In this document: one piece after another, positions 1-7,863 of the stretch
Numbering within the stretch: the stretch's first letter is position 1
Layout of the letters: each line of letters opens with the position of its first letter
Assembly (NCBI GenBank): GCA_937876205.1
Contig: CALEII010000038.1
Span: 1-51,120 of the forward strand
DNA from: an uncultured Clostridia bacterium
GTDB lineage: Bacteria > Bacillota > Clostridia > Oscillospirales > Acutalibacteraceae
Reading direction: 5' to 3'
Length of the DNA stretch: 51,120 bases
Notes under the pieces: generated by a model
What the model saw: only the letters and a program-made list of their open reading frames with translations
Told to the model about the DNA's origin: nothing
The model's database searches: none
Translations under genes and position numbers: made by a program

Positions 1-93
1 TGCAACAATTACGGAACTGCCGGAACTACTGACGTAATAATCAAAGTTCCTGTAGAAAAAACAAAAAAGAAAAAAGCAAAAAAGGCTGAATAA
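1..93 (+). CDS. C-terminus of an upstream phage-type protein (partial)
   Basis: The first reading frame is open from base 1 and ends at TAA 91-93, giving the last 30 residues of a protein that starts outside the window. The tail is strongly basic (repeated Lys/Ala, ending KKAKKAE). The stop lies one base before the ATG of the baseplate-spike gene, so both probably belong to one tail-assembly operon. Too little is present to name a family; a tail or baseplate component is inferred from position only. Confidence 0.5.
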   Translation, partial: CNNYGTAGTTDVIIKVPVEKTKKKKAKKAE

Positions 94-94
94 A

Positions 95-700
95 ATGAGT
101 AATGAATTTGAATATGAAGAAAAACAACATGACGATAGAAGTTTTGAGGGTGCTTTTTCAAGAATTTTAAAGGCTCTCAAAAAAGATTTGAGAGTTCAAT
201 TTGCAGCAAAAATTATTAAAGTTAATAATCAGGATAGTGTAAATATTGAATATTATTCAAATGGTGTAGCCGATATTCTACAAAATGTTCCTGTAAGACA
301 TTTGAAATCGCCAACAGGCTTTTTTATTCTAAAATTAAAAGTTGGCGATAGAGGAGTTGTAAGATTTTTTGATGATGATATTGATTTGTATAGATCATCA
401 GGAGTTATTGCAGAAAGTTCTGAAGCAAAAGTTCATGACATCAACGATAATATTTTTGAAATTGGTTTTTATCCGGATAATGAAAATTATATTTATCCTG
501 ATGGCGATTTAGTCATTGGAACAAAAGCCGGTGCTTTAATTAGTTTGACAGAAAAAGCAATTAATATTTCAGGTGGGGATATCAACATAACTGGTTCAAA
601 TGTTAATATTGGCAATAATACAACTATTGATGGTAAAAAATTTTTAGAGCATGTTCATTCAAACGGAAATCAAGGTGCAAACACAGGTGGTGTGGTATAA
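95..700 (+). CDS. Phage baseplate central spike protein, Gp138/gpV-like
   Basis: This 201-residue protein looks like the membrane-piercing spike at the tip of a contractile tail. Residues about 35-120 read as an OB-fold domain like the Gp138 N-terminal domain. Residues about 135-180 are a short-period beta-helix (ALISLTEKAINISGGDINIT style). The end carries HVH (186-188) followed by GANTGGVV. In the known spikes of phages P2 and phi92, an HxH motif at the tip binds an iron ion, so the same is likely here. The gene starts one base after the previous stop, which implies coupling. Prophage, tailocin and extracellular injection system cannot be separated because the rest of the module lies to the left. 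Confidence 0.75.
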   Translation: MSNEFEYEEKQHDDRSFEGAFSRILKALKKDLRVQFAAKIIKVNNQDSVNIEYYSNGVADILQNVPVRHLKSPTGFFILKLKVGDRGVVRFFDDDIDLYRSSGVIAESSEAKVHDINDNIFEIGFYPDNENYIYPDGDLVIGTKAGALISLTEKAINISGGDINITGSNVNIGNNTTIDGKKFLEHVHSNGNQGANTGGVV

Positions 701-719
701 TTAAATTATATCAATTGAA

Positions 720-2090
720 ATGAGTGATGTTATGAATTATAAAGAGCATTTAACTTGGATACTCGATAAAAGAAATCATAGATTCGGAGACGATAAATAT
801 CAAGAAAATATAGATTTCGTTCACTCTCTCGGCAAAAAGTGTGATTGTGTCGGATGGAGTGAGCTCGATATGGATGAGCCTGACGCAGATACAGTGCTTG
901 ATAAAATAGAAACTTTCTGCAAAGAACAGGGTTGGCGTGCACGTGGTTGGTATGAGAGAACATACACAGACATCAAAAGTGAATGGTATGAGATAAAAAT
1001 AGAAAATTTCAAAGAAAACACAAATCTTGATAAGGTCGCAGTTAAGACACAAAATGATAAAGAAATATATCTTGATGTTATAAGCGCATTTCACGAAATT
1101 AATATTGCTCCGAAAGGCTTCCGTTATGTTTGTGTACCCGACCGTTTCAGAAAAGCCTGCGTTGAAAACGGAATTGCTGATATTGATTTCTGCTGGGTGC
1201 AGGATAAGGGCAGATATGAAGCTGAACAGTATTTTTATCTCTTTCCACATAAAAAGATTCCTCGTATTGCATATGACAGATATATAGATAAAAAGCAAAA
1301 GGCAAAAATTCAGTCTCTCGGCGGATACTTACCGAAAATAGCTTCGATTTTTTATGATTTGCAGCGTATCGGACTTCAGGACTGCTATCTTAAAGAGGAT
1401 ATGCCTTCAGGTGGTATAGCTTATGTTTACTGTTCTTCTACATATGATTTTTGCGGAAGATATACAGTACTAATACATAAGGACACTGCAGAAATGCTCA
1501 TAAAAGAAAAAGCTCTTTCGTGGGCAAACCTCACTCCTGCTTGTATCGTAGATAAGTGTCCCAACGGATATGAGCTTGACGAAACAGACGAGGCTCCGAG
1601 ACCGTTAATGGAGTATATGGAAAAGATTTTTAAAGAATATGAAAAGTTGAAAGCAAAGGGCAGACCAGAATACATTGTAAAAGAAAAAGAAGCTCTTGAA
1701 TTTTTACGAAAAACAAAAACTGAGCGCAAAGAGGATTTTAACAAAAGAATTACCAAAAAGATTGCTGAATCAATAATAGACCCTCTATACAGTAGCATAC
1801 TGCCTTACTATTTAGTCAGTGATGGTGGTCTGCTTTCTGATGAATACACTTTTTTGTCTTATGCCGATTCATTAAAGACAACTACTGAATTTTTCGAAGG
1901 CTTGGAAAAAGAAGAATTACTTGAAGAAAAGCCTGAAGGTATAGTTATTGCAACCTGTGCAGACGGAGATTTTGTGTTACTGGCTAAAGACGAAAAGATA
2001 ATTCGTTTCAGCCATGAAGCTCCCGAAGCTATAAGTGAGTGGCAAAATATTGCTAAATTTTTTGTCGAAGCAATCAATGATGCTGAATAA
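720..2090 (+). CDS. Protein with SUKH-like (SMI1/KNR4) C-terminal domain
   Basis: A 456-residue soluble protein with no signal peptide. The first ~300 residues are not recognised; residues 1-100 are charged and Trp/Tyr-rich and a Lys/Glu-rich helical stretch lies at ~295-350. The last ~50 residues (GIVIATCADGDFVLL, then RFSHEAPEAISEW and a closing helix) resemble the end of SUKH/SMI1-KNR4 proteins, which include many immunity proteins of polymorphic toxins. That is a family resemblance seen by eye, not a proven assignment. The ATG at 720 has no clear ribosome site; the in-frame ATG at 732 has GAG nearby and may be the real start. A terminator follows directly. Position next to a tail-spike gene suggests phage cargo or an immunity role. 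Confidence 0.45.
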   Translation: MSDVMNYKEHLTWILDKRNHRFGDDKYQENIDFVHSLGKKCDCVGWSELDMDEPDADTVLDKIETFCKEQGWRARGWYERTYTDIKSEWYEIKIENFKENTNLDKVAVKTQNDKEIYLDVISAFHEINIAPKGFRYVCVPDRFRKACVENGIADIDFCWVQDKGRYEAEQYFYLFPHKKIPRIAYDRYIDKKQKAKIQSLGGYLPKIASIFYDLQRIGLQDCYLKEDMPSGGIAYVYCSSTYDFCGRYTVLIHKDTAEMLIKEKALSWANLTPACIVDKCPNGYELDETDEAPRPLMEYMEKIFKEYEKLKAKGRPEYIVKEKEALEFLRKTKTERKEDFNKRITKKIAESIIDPLYSSILPYYLVSDGGLLSDEYTFLSYADSLKTTTEFFEGLEKEELLEEKPEGIVIATCADGDFVLLAKDEKIIRFSHEAPEAISEWQNIAKFFVEAINDAE

Positions 2091-2106
2091 CTTACAGTTA
2101 GTTATA

Positions 2107-2136
2107 AACTGCTCTCTATTGTGAGGGCAGTTTTCT
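2107..2136 (+). terminator. Rho-independent terminator after the SUKH-like gene
   Basis: The arms ACTGCTCTC (2108-2116) and GAGGGCAGT (2123-2131) form a stem with one G-T pair, followed by TTTTCTT. The same stem occurs at 6421-6449. Confidence 0.75.
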
Positions 2137-2173
2137 TCGACCCTCGGAGAGCGCACTACACCACACAAGGGGC

Positions 2174-2200
2174 CCCCGAAAAGTCATAGACTTTTTGGGG
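2174..2200. repeat. Inverted repeat beside oriT
   Basis: Two 12-base arms, CCCCGAAAAGTC (2174-2185) and GACTTTTTGGGG (2189-2200), pair around a 3-base loop with one G-T pair. It lies 26 bases before the oriT hairpin, so it is probably part of the transfer-origin region (relaxosome binding) and not a terminator. A purine-rich AGAGGAGGAA follows. Confidence 0.5.
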
Positions 2201-2225
2201 AGAGGAGGAACAGTGAAGTGAATGA

Positions 2226-2296
2226 GTTTTCGCAGTTATGCGGAAACGAGTGATACGAAACTTGTGACGACGAGGTGGTGAGTAAGTGCGCCCTTA
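2226..2296 (+). other. oriT: Origin of transfer (oriT), IncQ/pIP501-type nick region
   Basis: TAAGTGCG at 2283-2290 followed by CCCT at 2291-2294 matches the nick region of IncQ-type (RSF1010) and pIP501-type plasmids, where the relaxase cuts between G and C. Upstream is the expected hairpin: GTTTTCGCA (2226-2234), a 4-base loop, and TGCGGAAAC (2239-2247), with one G-T pair. A DUF3847 gene, common beside MobA/MobL relaxases, begins its coding region just to the right. No relaxase gene is present in the window, so this origin would need a relaxase acting in trans or one lying outside. Confidence 0.7.
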
Positions 2297-2314
2297 AGGG
2301 AAATATATAAGCTT

Positions 2315-2512
2315 TTAGTTCAGCTTTTCGAGTAAATACCCCTCAATATCAGTAAGGTTCATCGTCTTGATTTCAGGTAAAAGCTTCTCCAAAATCGCAC
2401 CTTCTACAATAAGTCTGTGATTTCGCTCTGTGCGTTCCTTTTTACGGTTGCGGTTTTCAGCTTGTTCAAGTCTGTGCTTGGCTTGTATCAGCTTTTTCTC
2501 GTTATCAGTCAT
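2315..2512 (-). CDS. DUF3847-like small mobilisation-associated protein
   Basis: A 65-residue basic, helical protein (HRLEQAENRNRKKERTERNH, then a C-terminal AILEKLLPEIKTMNLTDIEG region). The pattern fits DUF3847, a family usually encoded next to MobA/MobL relaxases in Firmicute mobilisable elements; its biochemical role is not known. The start is set by a perfect GGAGGTGAT seven bases or so before the ATG ending at 2512; the longer open frame upstream has no such site and is ignored. Its 3' end lies 20 bases from the oriT nick region. It is the last gene of a three-gene minus-strand cluster with the ParM/ParR-like pair. Confidence 0.65.
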   Translation of the reverse strand: MTDNEKKLIQAKHRLEQAENRNRKKERTERNHRLIVEGAILEKLLPEIKTMNLTDIEGYLLEKLN

Positions 2513-2604
2513 AAATATCACCTCCAATCTGTTGGCATCGTAATCGGTGCCTTTTTTTATTGCATTTTTGTCTGTGGCTCCGAAATCCGAGTGTTTTGGC
2601 ACCG

Positions 2605-2934
2605 TTAAAACATATCAAGAAACGCCAATGCCTCTGCATCATTTTTCAGCTTCTGCTCCTCTGTAAGCTCCATATCAATACCCGCCGAAGAAGGAGCAGT
2701 TACGGCAACTGAAATACCGCACAGCTCCTCTTTCAGAATCTCACGGAATTTTTCAAGCAGTTCATCATCTGCCGTCTGTTTTTCTTCATAAGCAATAGCC
2801 GATTTAATCGCATCAATGATAAATTGATTTCTTGATTTATACTTTTCTTTATCAAGGCTGTTCAGATAATCAATGATTGCCGTGTGTTCCGTGTCGCTTA
2901 AATTAAAGCGGACATTTATGCGATACTCACTCAT
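2605..2934 (-). CDS. Ribbon-helix-helix-like ParR-type partition adaptor
   Basis: A 109-residue protein. The N-terminus (YRINVRFNLSD, then a helix and KSRNQFIIDAIKSAIAY at ~34-50) fits the beta strand plus two helices of ribbon-helix-helix DNA-binding proteins; the rest is acidic and probably contacts the filament. Its ATG overlaps the stop of the actin-like gene by four bases (ATGA), so the two are translationally coupled. In type II partition systems a small RHH protein (ParR) binds centromere repeats and caps ParM filaments, which is the inferred job here. No iterated centromere repeats were identified, so the role is inferred from gene order and fold pattern. Confidence 0.55.
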   Translation of the reverse strand: MSEYRINVRFNLSDTEHTAIIDYLNSLDKEKYKSRNQFIIDAIKSAIAYEEKQTADDELLEKFREILKEELCGISVAVTAPSSAGIDMELTEEQKLKNDAEALAFLDMF

Positions 2935-3851
2935 ATCCTGCCACTTTTCATCATAGTTTCAGCAAGGTACTCATAGCCCTTTGCCGCCGCACAGATGTCA
3001 TCAACGAACTGAATACGGTCTGCATTGAACTTATAGAAATTCTTTACAAGACAACCGCCACCGCCGGTGATATACAGCATCATAGTATTTTCATCGTACC
3101 CGTGGTCACGGAGTCTGTGGAAGATTTCACCTACATACTTCACAACCTCTGCCTTGATAATCTTCATATCCGACTGAACAATGTTTGCAGTACCCTTGCA
3201 CAGTACCTCGTCAATAATATGCTCATTGATTTCCCTCTGTGTTTTTCTGAGGAAAGCTTCACGGATATCAACAGTACAGAAGTGAGTACCGAACTTTTCC
3301 GTGTACATTCTTTCTGATTGCGGTCTGCCGTTAATTACATAGAGAACATTCATAGTGCCGTTACCAATATCTGCAACAAGGTTTACACCATCCATTTTTG
3401 TTGCAAACTGTGAAACTGCCGCATATCCCTGCGGATAGATGCTTGCGCCTGCTATTCTGATTTTGTACTCAGTATGCTGCCAAGTGAAAGTTACTTCCTC
3501 ATTCTTGGTGAGATATGCTTTGAAGCTCTCTTTCTGACCTGCAGTCCAAGTAAGAGGCAGTCCAGCCGCAATATGAACTGTGGCCTCCGTTAAGTTCTCA
3601 GCACTTAACTCCTTTGCAATAGCCACAAGGGTGAGGGCGTAATAGTCCTCGTCTTTGATTTTGTCGGAAAGAAACTCCTTGTGTCCTTCACCGATAAGAT
3701 AGAACTTACCACCGTAAACAAGCATATCCTTTGTGAAAAGTGGCTCTGAATCGTAAGCCGTAATGCCTGTTCTGAAACAGTGGTTTGTAGTTTTGATGTT
3801 GCCATAACCATGGTCAACACCAATGATTTTGATTTCATTAAAAGTTTTCAT
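2931..3851 (-). CDS. Actin-like ATPase, ParM/StbA type
   Basis: A 306-residue actin-fold protein that should polymerise with ATP and move or retain element DNA. Visible motifs are phosphate-1 VDHGYGNIK (12-20), phosphate-2 DIGNGTM (161-167) and the adenosine-site ITGGGG (261-266). The length is normal for ParM-like proteins. The start has a clear GGAGG site. The downstream RHH gene overlaps it by four bases. The minus-strand leader contains a terminator-like hairpin at 3904-3926, so expression may be attenuated. An actin-like partition pair on an element with an oriT suggests that it has, or had, an extrachromosomal circular stage. Confidence 0.8.
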   Translation of the reverse strand: MKTFNEIKIIGVDHGYGNIKTTNHCFRTGITAYDSEPLFTKDMLVYGGKFYLIGEGHKEFLSDKIKDEDYYALTLVAIAKELSAENLTEATVHIAAGLPLTWTAGQKESFKAYLTKNEEVTFTWQHTEYKIRIAGASIYPQGYAAVSQFATKMDGVNLVADIGNGTMNVLYVINGRPQSERMYTEKFGTHFCTVDIREAFLRKTQREINEHIIDEVLCKGTANIVQSDMKIIKAEVVKYVGEIFHRLRDHGYDENTMMLYITGGGGCLVKNFYKFNADRIQFVDDICAAAKGYEYLAETMMKSGRI

Positions 3852-3903
3852 TAGTTTTTTACCTCCATTAGATTAAAATTTTGTTTGATAATAGATTTGG
3901 GCA

Positions 3904-3926
3904 TAAAAAATCACCCTCTGCGGGTG
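3904..3926 (-). terminator. Terminator-like hairpin in the parM-like leader (possible attenuator)
   Basis: Read on the minus strand, CACCC (3926-3922), loop GCAGA, GGGTG (3916-3912), then ATTTTTT. It sits about 50 bases upstream of the actin-like start and downstream of an AAAGGAG at 3968-3974. A terminator between promoter and gene suggests attenuation, but no convincing leader peptide start was found. Confidence 0.45.
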
Positions 3927-4048
3927 CGGTGGAATAATGGGTCTGTCGCGAATGTTGAAGATAAACACTCCTTTCATAATGATATTTTTATATGTAAAGT
4001 TGGTAGTGGGTTAAAATCGCCCACTACTAGAATTACCTGATGCGAAGA

Positions 4049-4123
4049 TTCCAATGGGCACTTATTGCCCATTGGAAAAAGCAAAGGAAATTATAAATTG
4101 CTAAAGGGTCACAAAGACCCTTT
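4049..4123. repeat. Two perfect hairpins between the parM-like and hydrolase genes
   Basis: Hairpin one pairs TTCCAATGGGCA (4049-4060) with TGCCCATTGGAA (4066-4077) without mismatch. Hairpin two pairs AAAGGGTC (4103-4110) with GACCCTTT (4116-4123). Neither has a good T-run, so they may be RNA structure, binding sites or weak terminators. The gene-free stretch 3852-4284 otherwise holds only the leader hairpin at 3904-3926 and the promoter at 4222-4251. Confidence 0.5.
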
Positions 4124-4221
4124 TACCAAAAATGTGACGCAGTATTCGTATACCGGAAATTAGGTTTTAGGTATAAAAAAACACCTGCTACTTTTTAAAT
4201 TAACAAGTGTATGTAAACGGA

Positions 4222-4251
4222 TTGATATTTGTGGTGCTGTTGTGATATAAT
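4222..4251 (+). promoter_or_regulatory. Sigma-A promoter for the hydrolase gene
   Basis: TTGATA (4222-4227), an 18-base spacer, then a perfect TATAAT (4246-4251), 33 bases before the start codon, which is preceded by a GGTGG site. Confidence 0.65.
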
Positions 4252-4284
4252 GTTTCATAACAAACGCAAAGGTGGTTAACGGAT

Positions 4285-5247
4285 ATGATGAAATATTTGA
4301 TAGATAGTGCCGAAAAAGTCAATATAAATAACAACGACTATTATTTAAGATTTCGTTCTCAAAATTCTTCAAATCCCGTTGTTCTGTTTTTGCACGGCGG
4401 TTGTGGTGCTGCAGACAGACCATTCATAATGAAATGGAATTCTGAATTAGCCGAGTATGCTACCATTGTTGCTTGGGACCAACGAGGTGCAGGTTTAGCA
4501 TATAGCAGAAAAATGGCAAAGACCGAGGTCCTTACCAAAGATTTGTATATTGATGATTTACATAATGTTGTTCAATACCTTAAAAAGAGATTTAACAAAG
4601 AAAAGATAATTCTTGTCGGTCACTCATTCGGCTCACAGCTTGGTGTTTGGTATATTCAAAAGTTTCCTGAAAATATTGAGTGTTATGTTGGTATTGGACA
4701 AGTCGTTGATGCAGTAAGAAATGAAGCAATATCTTTTGATTTCACTTTAAATGAAGCGAAAAAGCGTAATGATAAAAAAGCAATAAAGGTCTTACAGAAA
4801 ATCGGTCCGCCTGTTAACGGATTTTATAAAGACGATAAAATGCTTTTACAGAGAAACTATCTCAACAAAATGGGCGGCATCTTATACGGGAAATACGGAA
4901 ACAGTGTTATAAATACCTTGCCTAAAATTCCGTGTATGTTTAAAGAGTATTCTCTTTTTACTATGCTTAAATATGTTATTGCAAATGAATGGTGTCTGTC
5001 ACAGCCTTTGGGACACGAAAAAGTAGATTTCCTAAATGAGGTTAAAGAGCTTTCCGTGCCCGTATATCTGTTTATGGGTAAATATGACTATAACACAGTA
5101 AGTGAGTTAGCAAGAGAGTGGCTTGAAAATCTTGAAGCTCCGCATAAGGAATTCTTTGAATTTGAAAAATCAGGTCATACCCCACAGTGGGAAGAATCTG
5201 AAAAGTTTAATGAGCTGTTTGTAAAACAGGTTTTGAAAGTTAACTGA
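4285..5247 (+). CDS. Alpha/beta hydrolase, proline iminopeptidase-like
   Basis: A 320-residue cytoplasmic alpha/beta hydrolase. The oxyanion region is LFLHGG (35-39), the nucleophile elbow GHSFGS gives Ser114, and Asp268 (GKYDYN) and His298 (SGHTP) complete the triad. WDQRGAG (65-70) is typical of the proline iminopeptidase branch, so an aminopeptidase or small-ester hydrolase is likely; the substrate cannot be read from sequence. It has its own promoter and faces away from the partition genes, so it is probably a passenger gene of the element. ATGATG gives two adjacent possible starts. Confidence 0.75.
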   Translation: MMKYLIDSAEKVNINNNDYYLRFRSQNSSNPVVLFLHGGCGAADRPFIMKWNSELAEYATIVAWDQRGAGLAYSRKMAKTEVLTKDLYIDDLHNVVQYLKKRFNKEKIILVGHSFGSQLGVWYIQKFPENIECYVGIGQVVDAVRNEAISFDFTLNEAKKRNDKKAIKVLQKIGPPVNGFYKDDKMLLQRNYLNKMGGILYGKYGNSVINTLPKIPCMFKEYSLFTMLKYVIANEWCLSQPLGHEKVDFLNEVKELSVPVYLFMGKYDYNTVSELAREWLENLEAPHKEFFEFEKSGHTPQWEESEKFNELFVKQVLKVN

Positions 5248-5322
5248 TAATAATCTTAAATGGAATATACATAGAATCATAACATTAGCTATGTCTAATC
5301 AACGGGATTTAGGAGGACCAAT

Positions 5323-6333
5323 ATGATTGATGTAAATGTATCTATTTCGGGCGTTATAATGTGTTGCGATGAAAGCCTTTGTGAAATAGTGTTGGGTAGA
5401 GGGTATTCTATCGAAAAATGTGACCTTGATACACTATCTTTCAAAGATAAGATTACTGATGGCAGAGGTTTATTAGATACGGACTATTTTGGTTCTCGAA
5501 TCATTGAAGATGAGAAAGTATCTTTTATATGTATAAAAAAGGAAGAGGTAATACAGATAGAAGGACCAAGTTTTAGCACAAATAAACGCATAATAACTGA
5601 CCAAGATTGCATGTGTGAGGATGAACTAACACAATACATGGATAAGGAAATGGAATACTTAAATGAACGAATCAACCTTTTAAGACTTTTTAAGTCTGGC
5701 AATGTTGGATTTAGAGATGTTTTCTTCCAATATTCATTTACTGTAATGAATTTTATAAATAATACAATTAATCATTGCAGTCATAATCAAACACGAAATA
5801 CCATTGCGAACAATCTGTTTTTATTAAACGAGTCAGAAATTGTTTTATGTAATAAGTGGTTAAATGATTATTGTAATGAACCATATAAGTTGTTGAAAAA
5901 TAGTGTTGATGAGTTTTCTTGGGGATTAGAACAGGTAGATGTTCCAACAGGATTTGAACAGTATACAACCGCTTTGGAAATGACTCTTTTGCCACAAAAC
6001 CAGCCTGGAAAAAAGCAGATGTTGGCTAATAGAATTAGTGCATTATTAGGAAGTACACCAACGGACATTCAACAGTTTCATCAAAAAGTACTGGATTTTT
6101 ATAGGTTCCGTTCCGAATCACTACATGAGGGTAACGGTTCCAATATTACAGCTTTAGAATTACAGGAACTTGAAAATATAACAAGAGAAGTTTTGAAAAA
6201 ATGTCTTGTGCGTTGTAAAGTTGAGCACGATTCAAATACTAATATTACATGGAATGAAATTAAAAACAAGATTATGAATGACTTGATCGCTCAAGTTGAT
6301 TCGTTAAAAAATTTAGGAGTATTGCCAACATAA
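5323..6333 (+). CDS. ApeA-like HEPN domain protein (candidate anti-phage RNase)
   Basis: A 336-residue soluble protein. Its C-terminal part (about 215-295) follows the pattern of the ApeA-like HEPN domain: ALEMTLLP, then MLANRISALLG, then YRFRSESLHEG. Arg263 and His268 form R-x4-H, the catalytic signature of HEPN ribonucleases. The N-terminal ~200 residues resemble the poorly conserved sensor half of such proteins but are not identified. ApeA proteins act in abortive-infection type phage defence by cutting RNA; by analogy this is a single-gene defence candidate. It has a strong AGGAGG site and sits between two mobile-element modules, a usual place for cargo. No partner antitoxin is adjacent. 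Confidence 0.6.
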   Translation: MIDVNVSISGVIMCCDESLCEIVLGRGYSIEKCDLDTLSFKDKITDGRGLLDTDYFGSRIIEDEKVSFICIKKEEVIQIEGPSFSTNKRIITDQDCMCEDELTQYMDKEMEYLNERINLLRLFKSGNVGFRDVFFQYSFTVMNFINNTINHCSHNQTRNTIANNLFLLNESEIVLCNKWLNDYCNEPYKLLKNSVDEFSWGLEQVDVPTGFEQYTTALEMTLLPQNQPGKKQMLANRISALLGSTPTDIQQFHQKVLDFYRFRSESLHEGNGSNITALELQELENITREVLKKCLVRCKVEHDSNTNITWNEIKNKIMNDLIAQVDSLKNLGVLPT

Positions 6334-6420
6334 TGTTAGTGTCAAAGTTTTGTCAATAATAACTGCCCAAAAGAAGTGTGGGGGATATTGAAATATCTAT
6401 TTTCTGAACTAAATACACTT

Positions 6421-6449
6421 ACTGCTCTCTCCGTGAGGGCAGTTTTTCT
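6421..6449 (+). terminator. Terminator after the HEPN gene
   Basis: ACTGCTCTC (6421-6429) pairs with GAGGGCAGT (6435-6443), followed by TTTTTCTTT. The stem is identical to the one at 2107-2136. The rest of the gene-free stretch 6334-6740 is A+T rich with no gene seen, apart from the promoter at 6677-6706. Confidence 0.75.
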
Positions 6450-6676
6450 TTGCCGTTTTGCCTCCCTCTACTATACTTAATACGGAAAAAGTGCAATTTC
6501 TAACGGAATACCGCAACAACCATAAAATGATAAACGCAACAATCCCATAAAGCCTCATATATAAGCCTATATAAGCGTTTTACCTTTTTAATAAATATCT
6601 TTTGCAACAAAAATTATCGCAAAAATAATAGGTTTATATTTTTATTGATATTTTCTGTTAAATCAAGAAAAATATA

Positions 6677-6706
6677 TTGACAATAGAACATTTGTTCTTA
6701 TATAAT
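6677..6706 (+). promoter_or_regulatory. Strong promoter with LexA (SOS) box in the spacer
   Basis: TTGACA (6677-6682), an 18-base spacer and TATAAT (6701-6706) form a consensus promoter. The spacer holds the palindrome AGAACATTTGTTCT (6685-6698), which contains GAAC-N4-GTTC, the Firmicute LexA box. LexA bound there would block RNA polymerase, so the following genes should be induced by DNA damage, as is common for excision or transfer genes of integrative elements. Confidence 0.65.
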
Positions 6707-6740
6707 ATATACGATTCATTTTTCTATAGGCGGTGAAACA

Positions 6741-7847
6741 ATGTTTTTCAGTGCAGATTACAGAGACGGTATTATTACGATTGATAAGAAGCATTATGCA
6801 GGCTTTTATGCTATGAGCTTGCTTAATCAGTATTACAAAAATGACAATGCCGCCCGTATTGCAGTTTTTCGTGAATATCTGTGGCATGTCAGAGAAACTC
6901 TTGCTCTCGGTTATTTAAATGATACTGACTTTGTTAAAGCCGGGGAAGAAATACAGATGATGCTGAAAACTCTGCCTAACATCAAGCCTTTCAACACCTG
7001 TGACATTGGTGCAGAAAAAGAGAAAATATCTTGTCTTTTCACAAAATCAAATGCAGATTTGATTACTGAATATTTCCACCGAAAAGCAAAGGTGCAGAGC
7101 ATCGATACAGCTCAGGCTGTGTTAGATATTTTACCGCCCGAATATGATAAAGTCTTTTTTACTATGGCAGAAGACTTACTGAAAGCAGTAAATGAAACCA
7201 TAAACTTTTATGATAAGCTACCCGAAGATATGGAGAAGGCACATAGAAATCTATTAAAGTTTGTTTTCCGTCTTGATGAGGCAGAACGCTTTGACGAAGC
7301 ACATCTGTTGCCAATTGCTATGGATATATTTAGTAAAACAGATTGCAATGTCAGAACAGAATATGTTGCTGTTACAAAGAAAAAGGAAGCGGCAGTTGCA
7401 AAAAGGCTGACCTTTGAAGATTATTATTCCTTTATCATTACGGATTTCTTTGAGGGCTTACATTACGGACACTACCCCAAACAATGCGGTATATGTAACA
7501 GATATTTCCTTATGACCTCTGCCCGAAAACAGAAATACTGTAACGGCTTTGCTCCGTATATGCTACGAGGCAAGAGAACAACCTGCCGTAAGTATGCGGC
7601 ATCAATCAAACGCAAGGAACGTGAGCAGGATAATCCCGTTGTTGCCATATATGAAAAAAGAGCCTCTGCAATCCGAACAGAGAAAAGCAGAGGCACTATA
7701 ACGGCAGAGTTTGCCAAGATGGCTACATTCATAGCGAAAAACAATATGTTGCGTGCACAGGAAAATCACGAATATTTTACCACGCAGTACACAAAGGATA
7801 TGACACGCAAAAAGCTGTATTATGACACAGCAAGGATGTTGAAATGA
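6741..7847 (+). CDS. DUF6076-like mobile-element protein with Cys-rich motif
   Basis: A 368-residue soluble protein. Residues about 245-290 carry CGICNRYF, then a single YCNG and a TTCRKY: a four-cysteine cluster of the zinc-ribbon/CGNR kind followed by a basic stretch (SIKRKEREQ), which suggests nucleic-acid contact. The overall pattern resembles DUF6076 proteins that sit beside element sigma factors in Clostridia; the function is unknown. It starts after GGCGGTGA under a consensus promoter with a LexA box, and the sigma-factor gene follows within about 16 bases, so the two form an SOS-responsive operon. Confidence 0.5.
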   Translation: MFFSADYRDGIITIDKKHYAGFYAMSLLNQYYKNDNAARIAVFREYLWHVRETLALGYLNDTDFVKAGEEIQMMLKTLPNIKPFNTCDIGAEKEKISCLFTKSNADLITEYFHRKAKVQSIDTAQAVLDILPPEYDKVFFTMAEDLLKAVNETINFYDKLPEDMEKAHRNLLKFVFRLDEAERFDEAHLLPIAMDIFSKTDCNVRTEYVAVTKKKEAAVAKRLTFEDYYSFIITDFFEGLHYGHYPKQCGICNRYFLMTSARKQKYCNGFAPYMLRGKRTTCRKYAASIKRKEREQDNPVVAIYEKRASAIRTEKSRGTITAEFAKMATFIAKNNMLRAQENHEYFTTQYTKDMTRKKLYYDTARMLK

Positions 7848-7863
7848 AAGGACGGTGAGTGCC

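Noticed and set aside
2513..2602. Upstream extension of the DUF3847 gene by 30 residues
   Set aside because: The added residues do not fit the family and a perfect GGAGGTGAT directs the start at 2512.
3852..3968. Leader peptide upstream of the actin-like gene (GTG at 3968)
   Set aside because: The GTG overlaps its own putative ribosome site, so initiation there is not credible; only the attenuator hairpin was kept.
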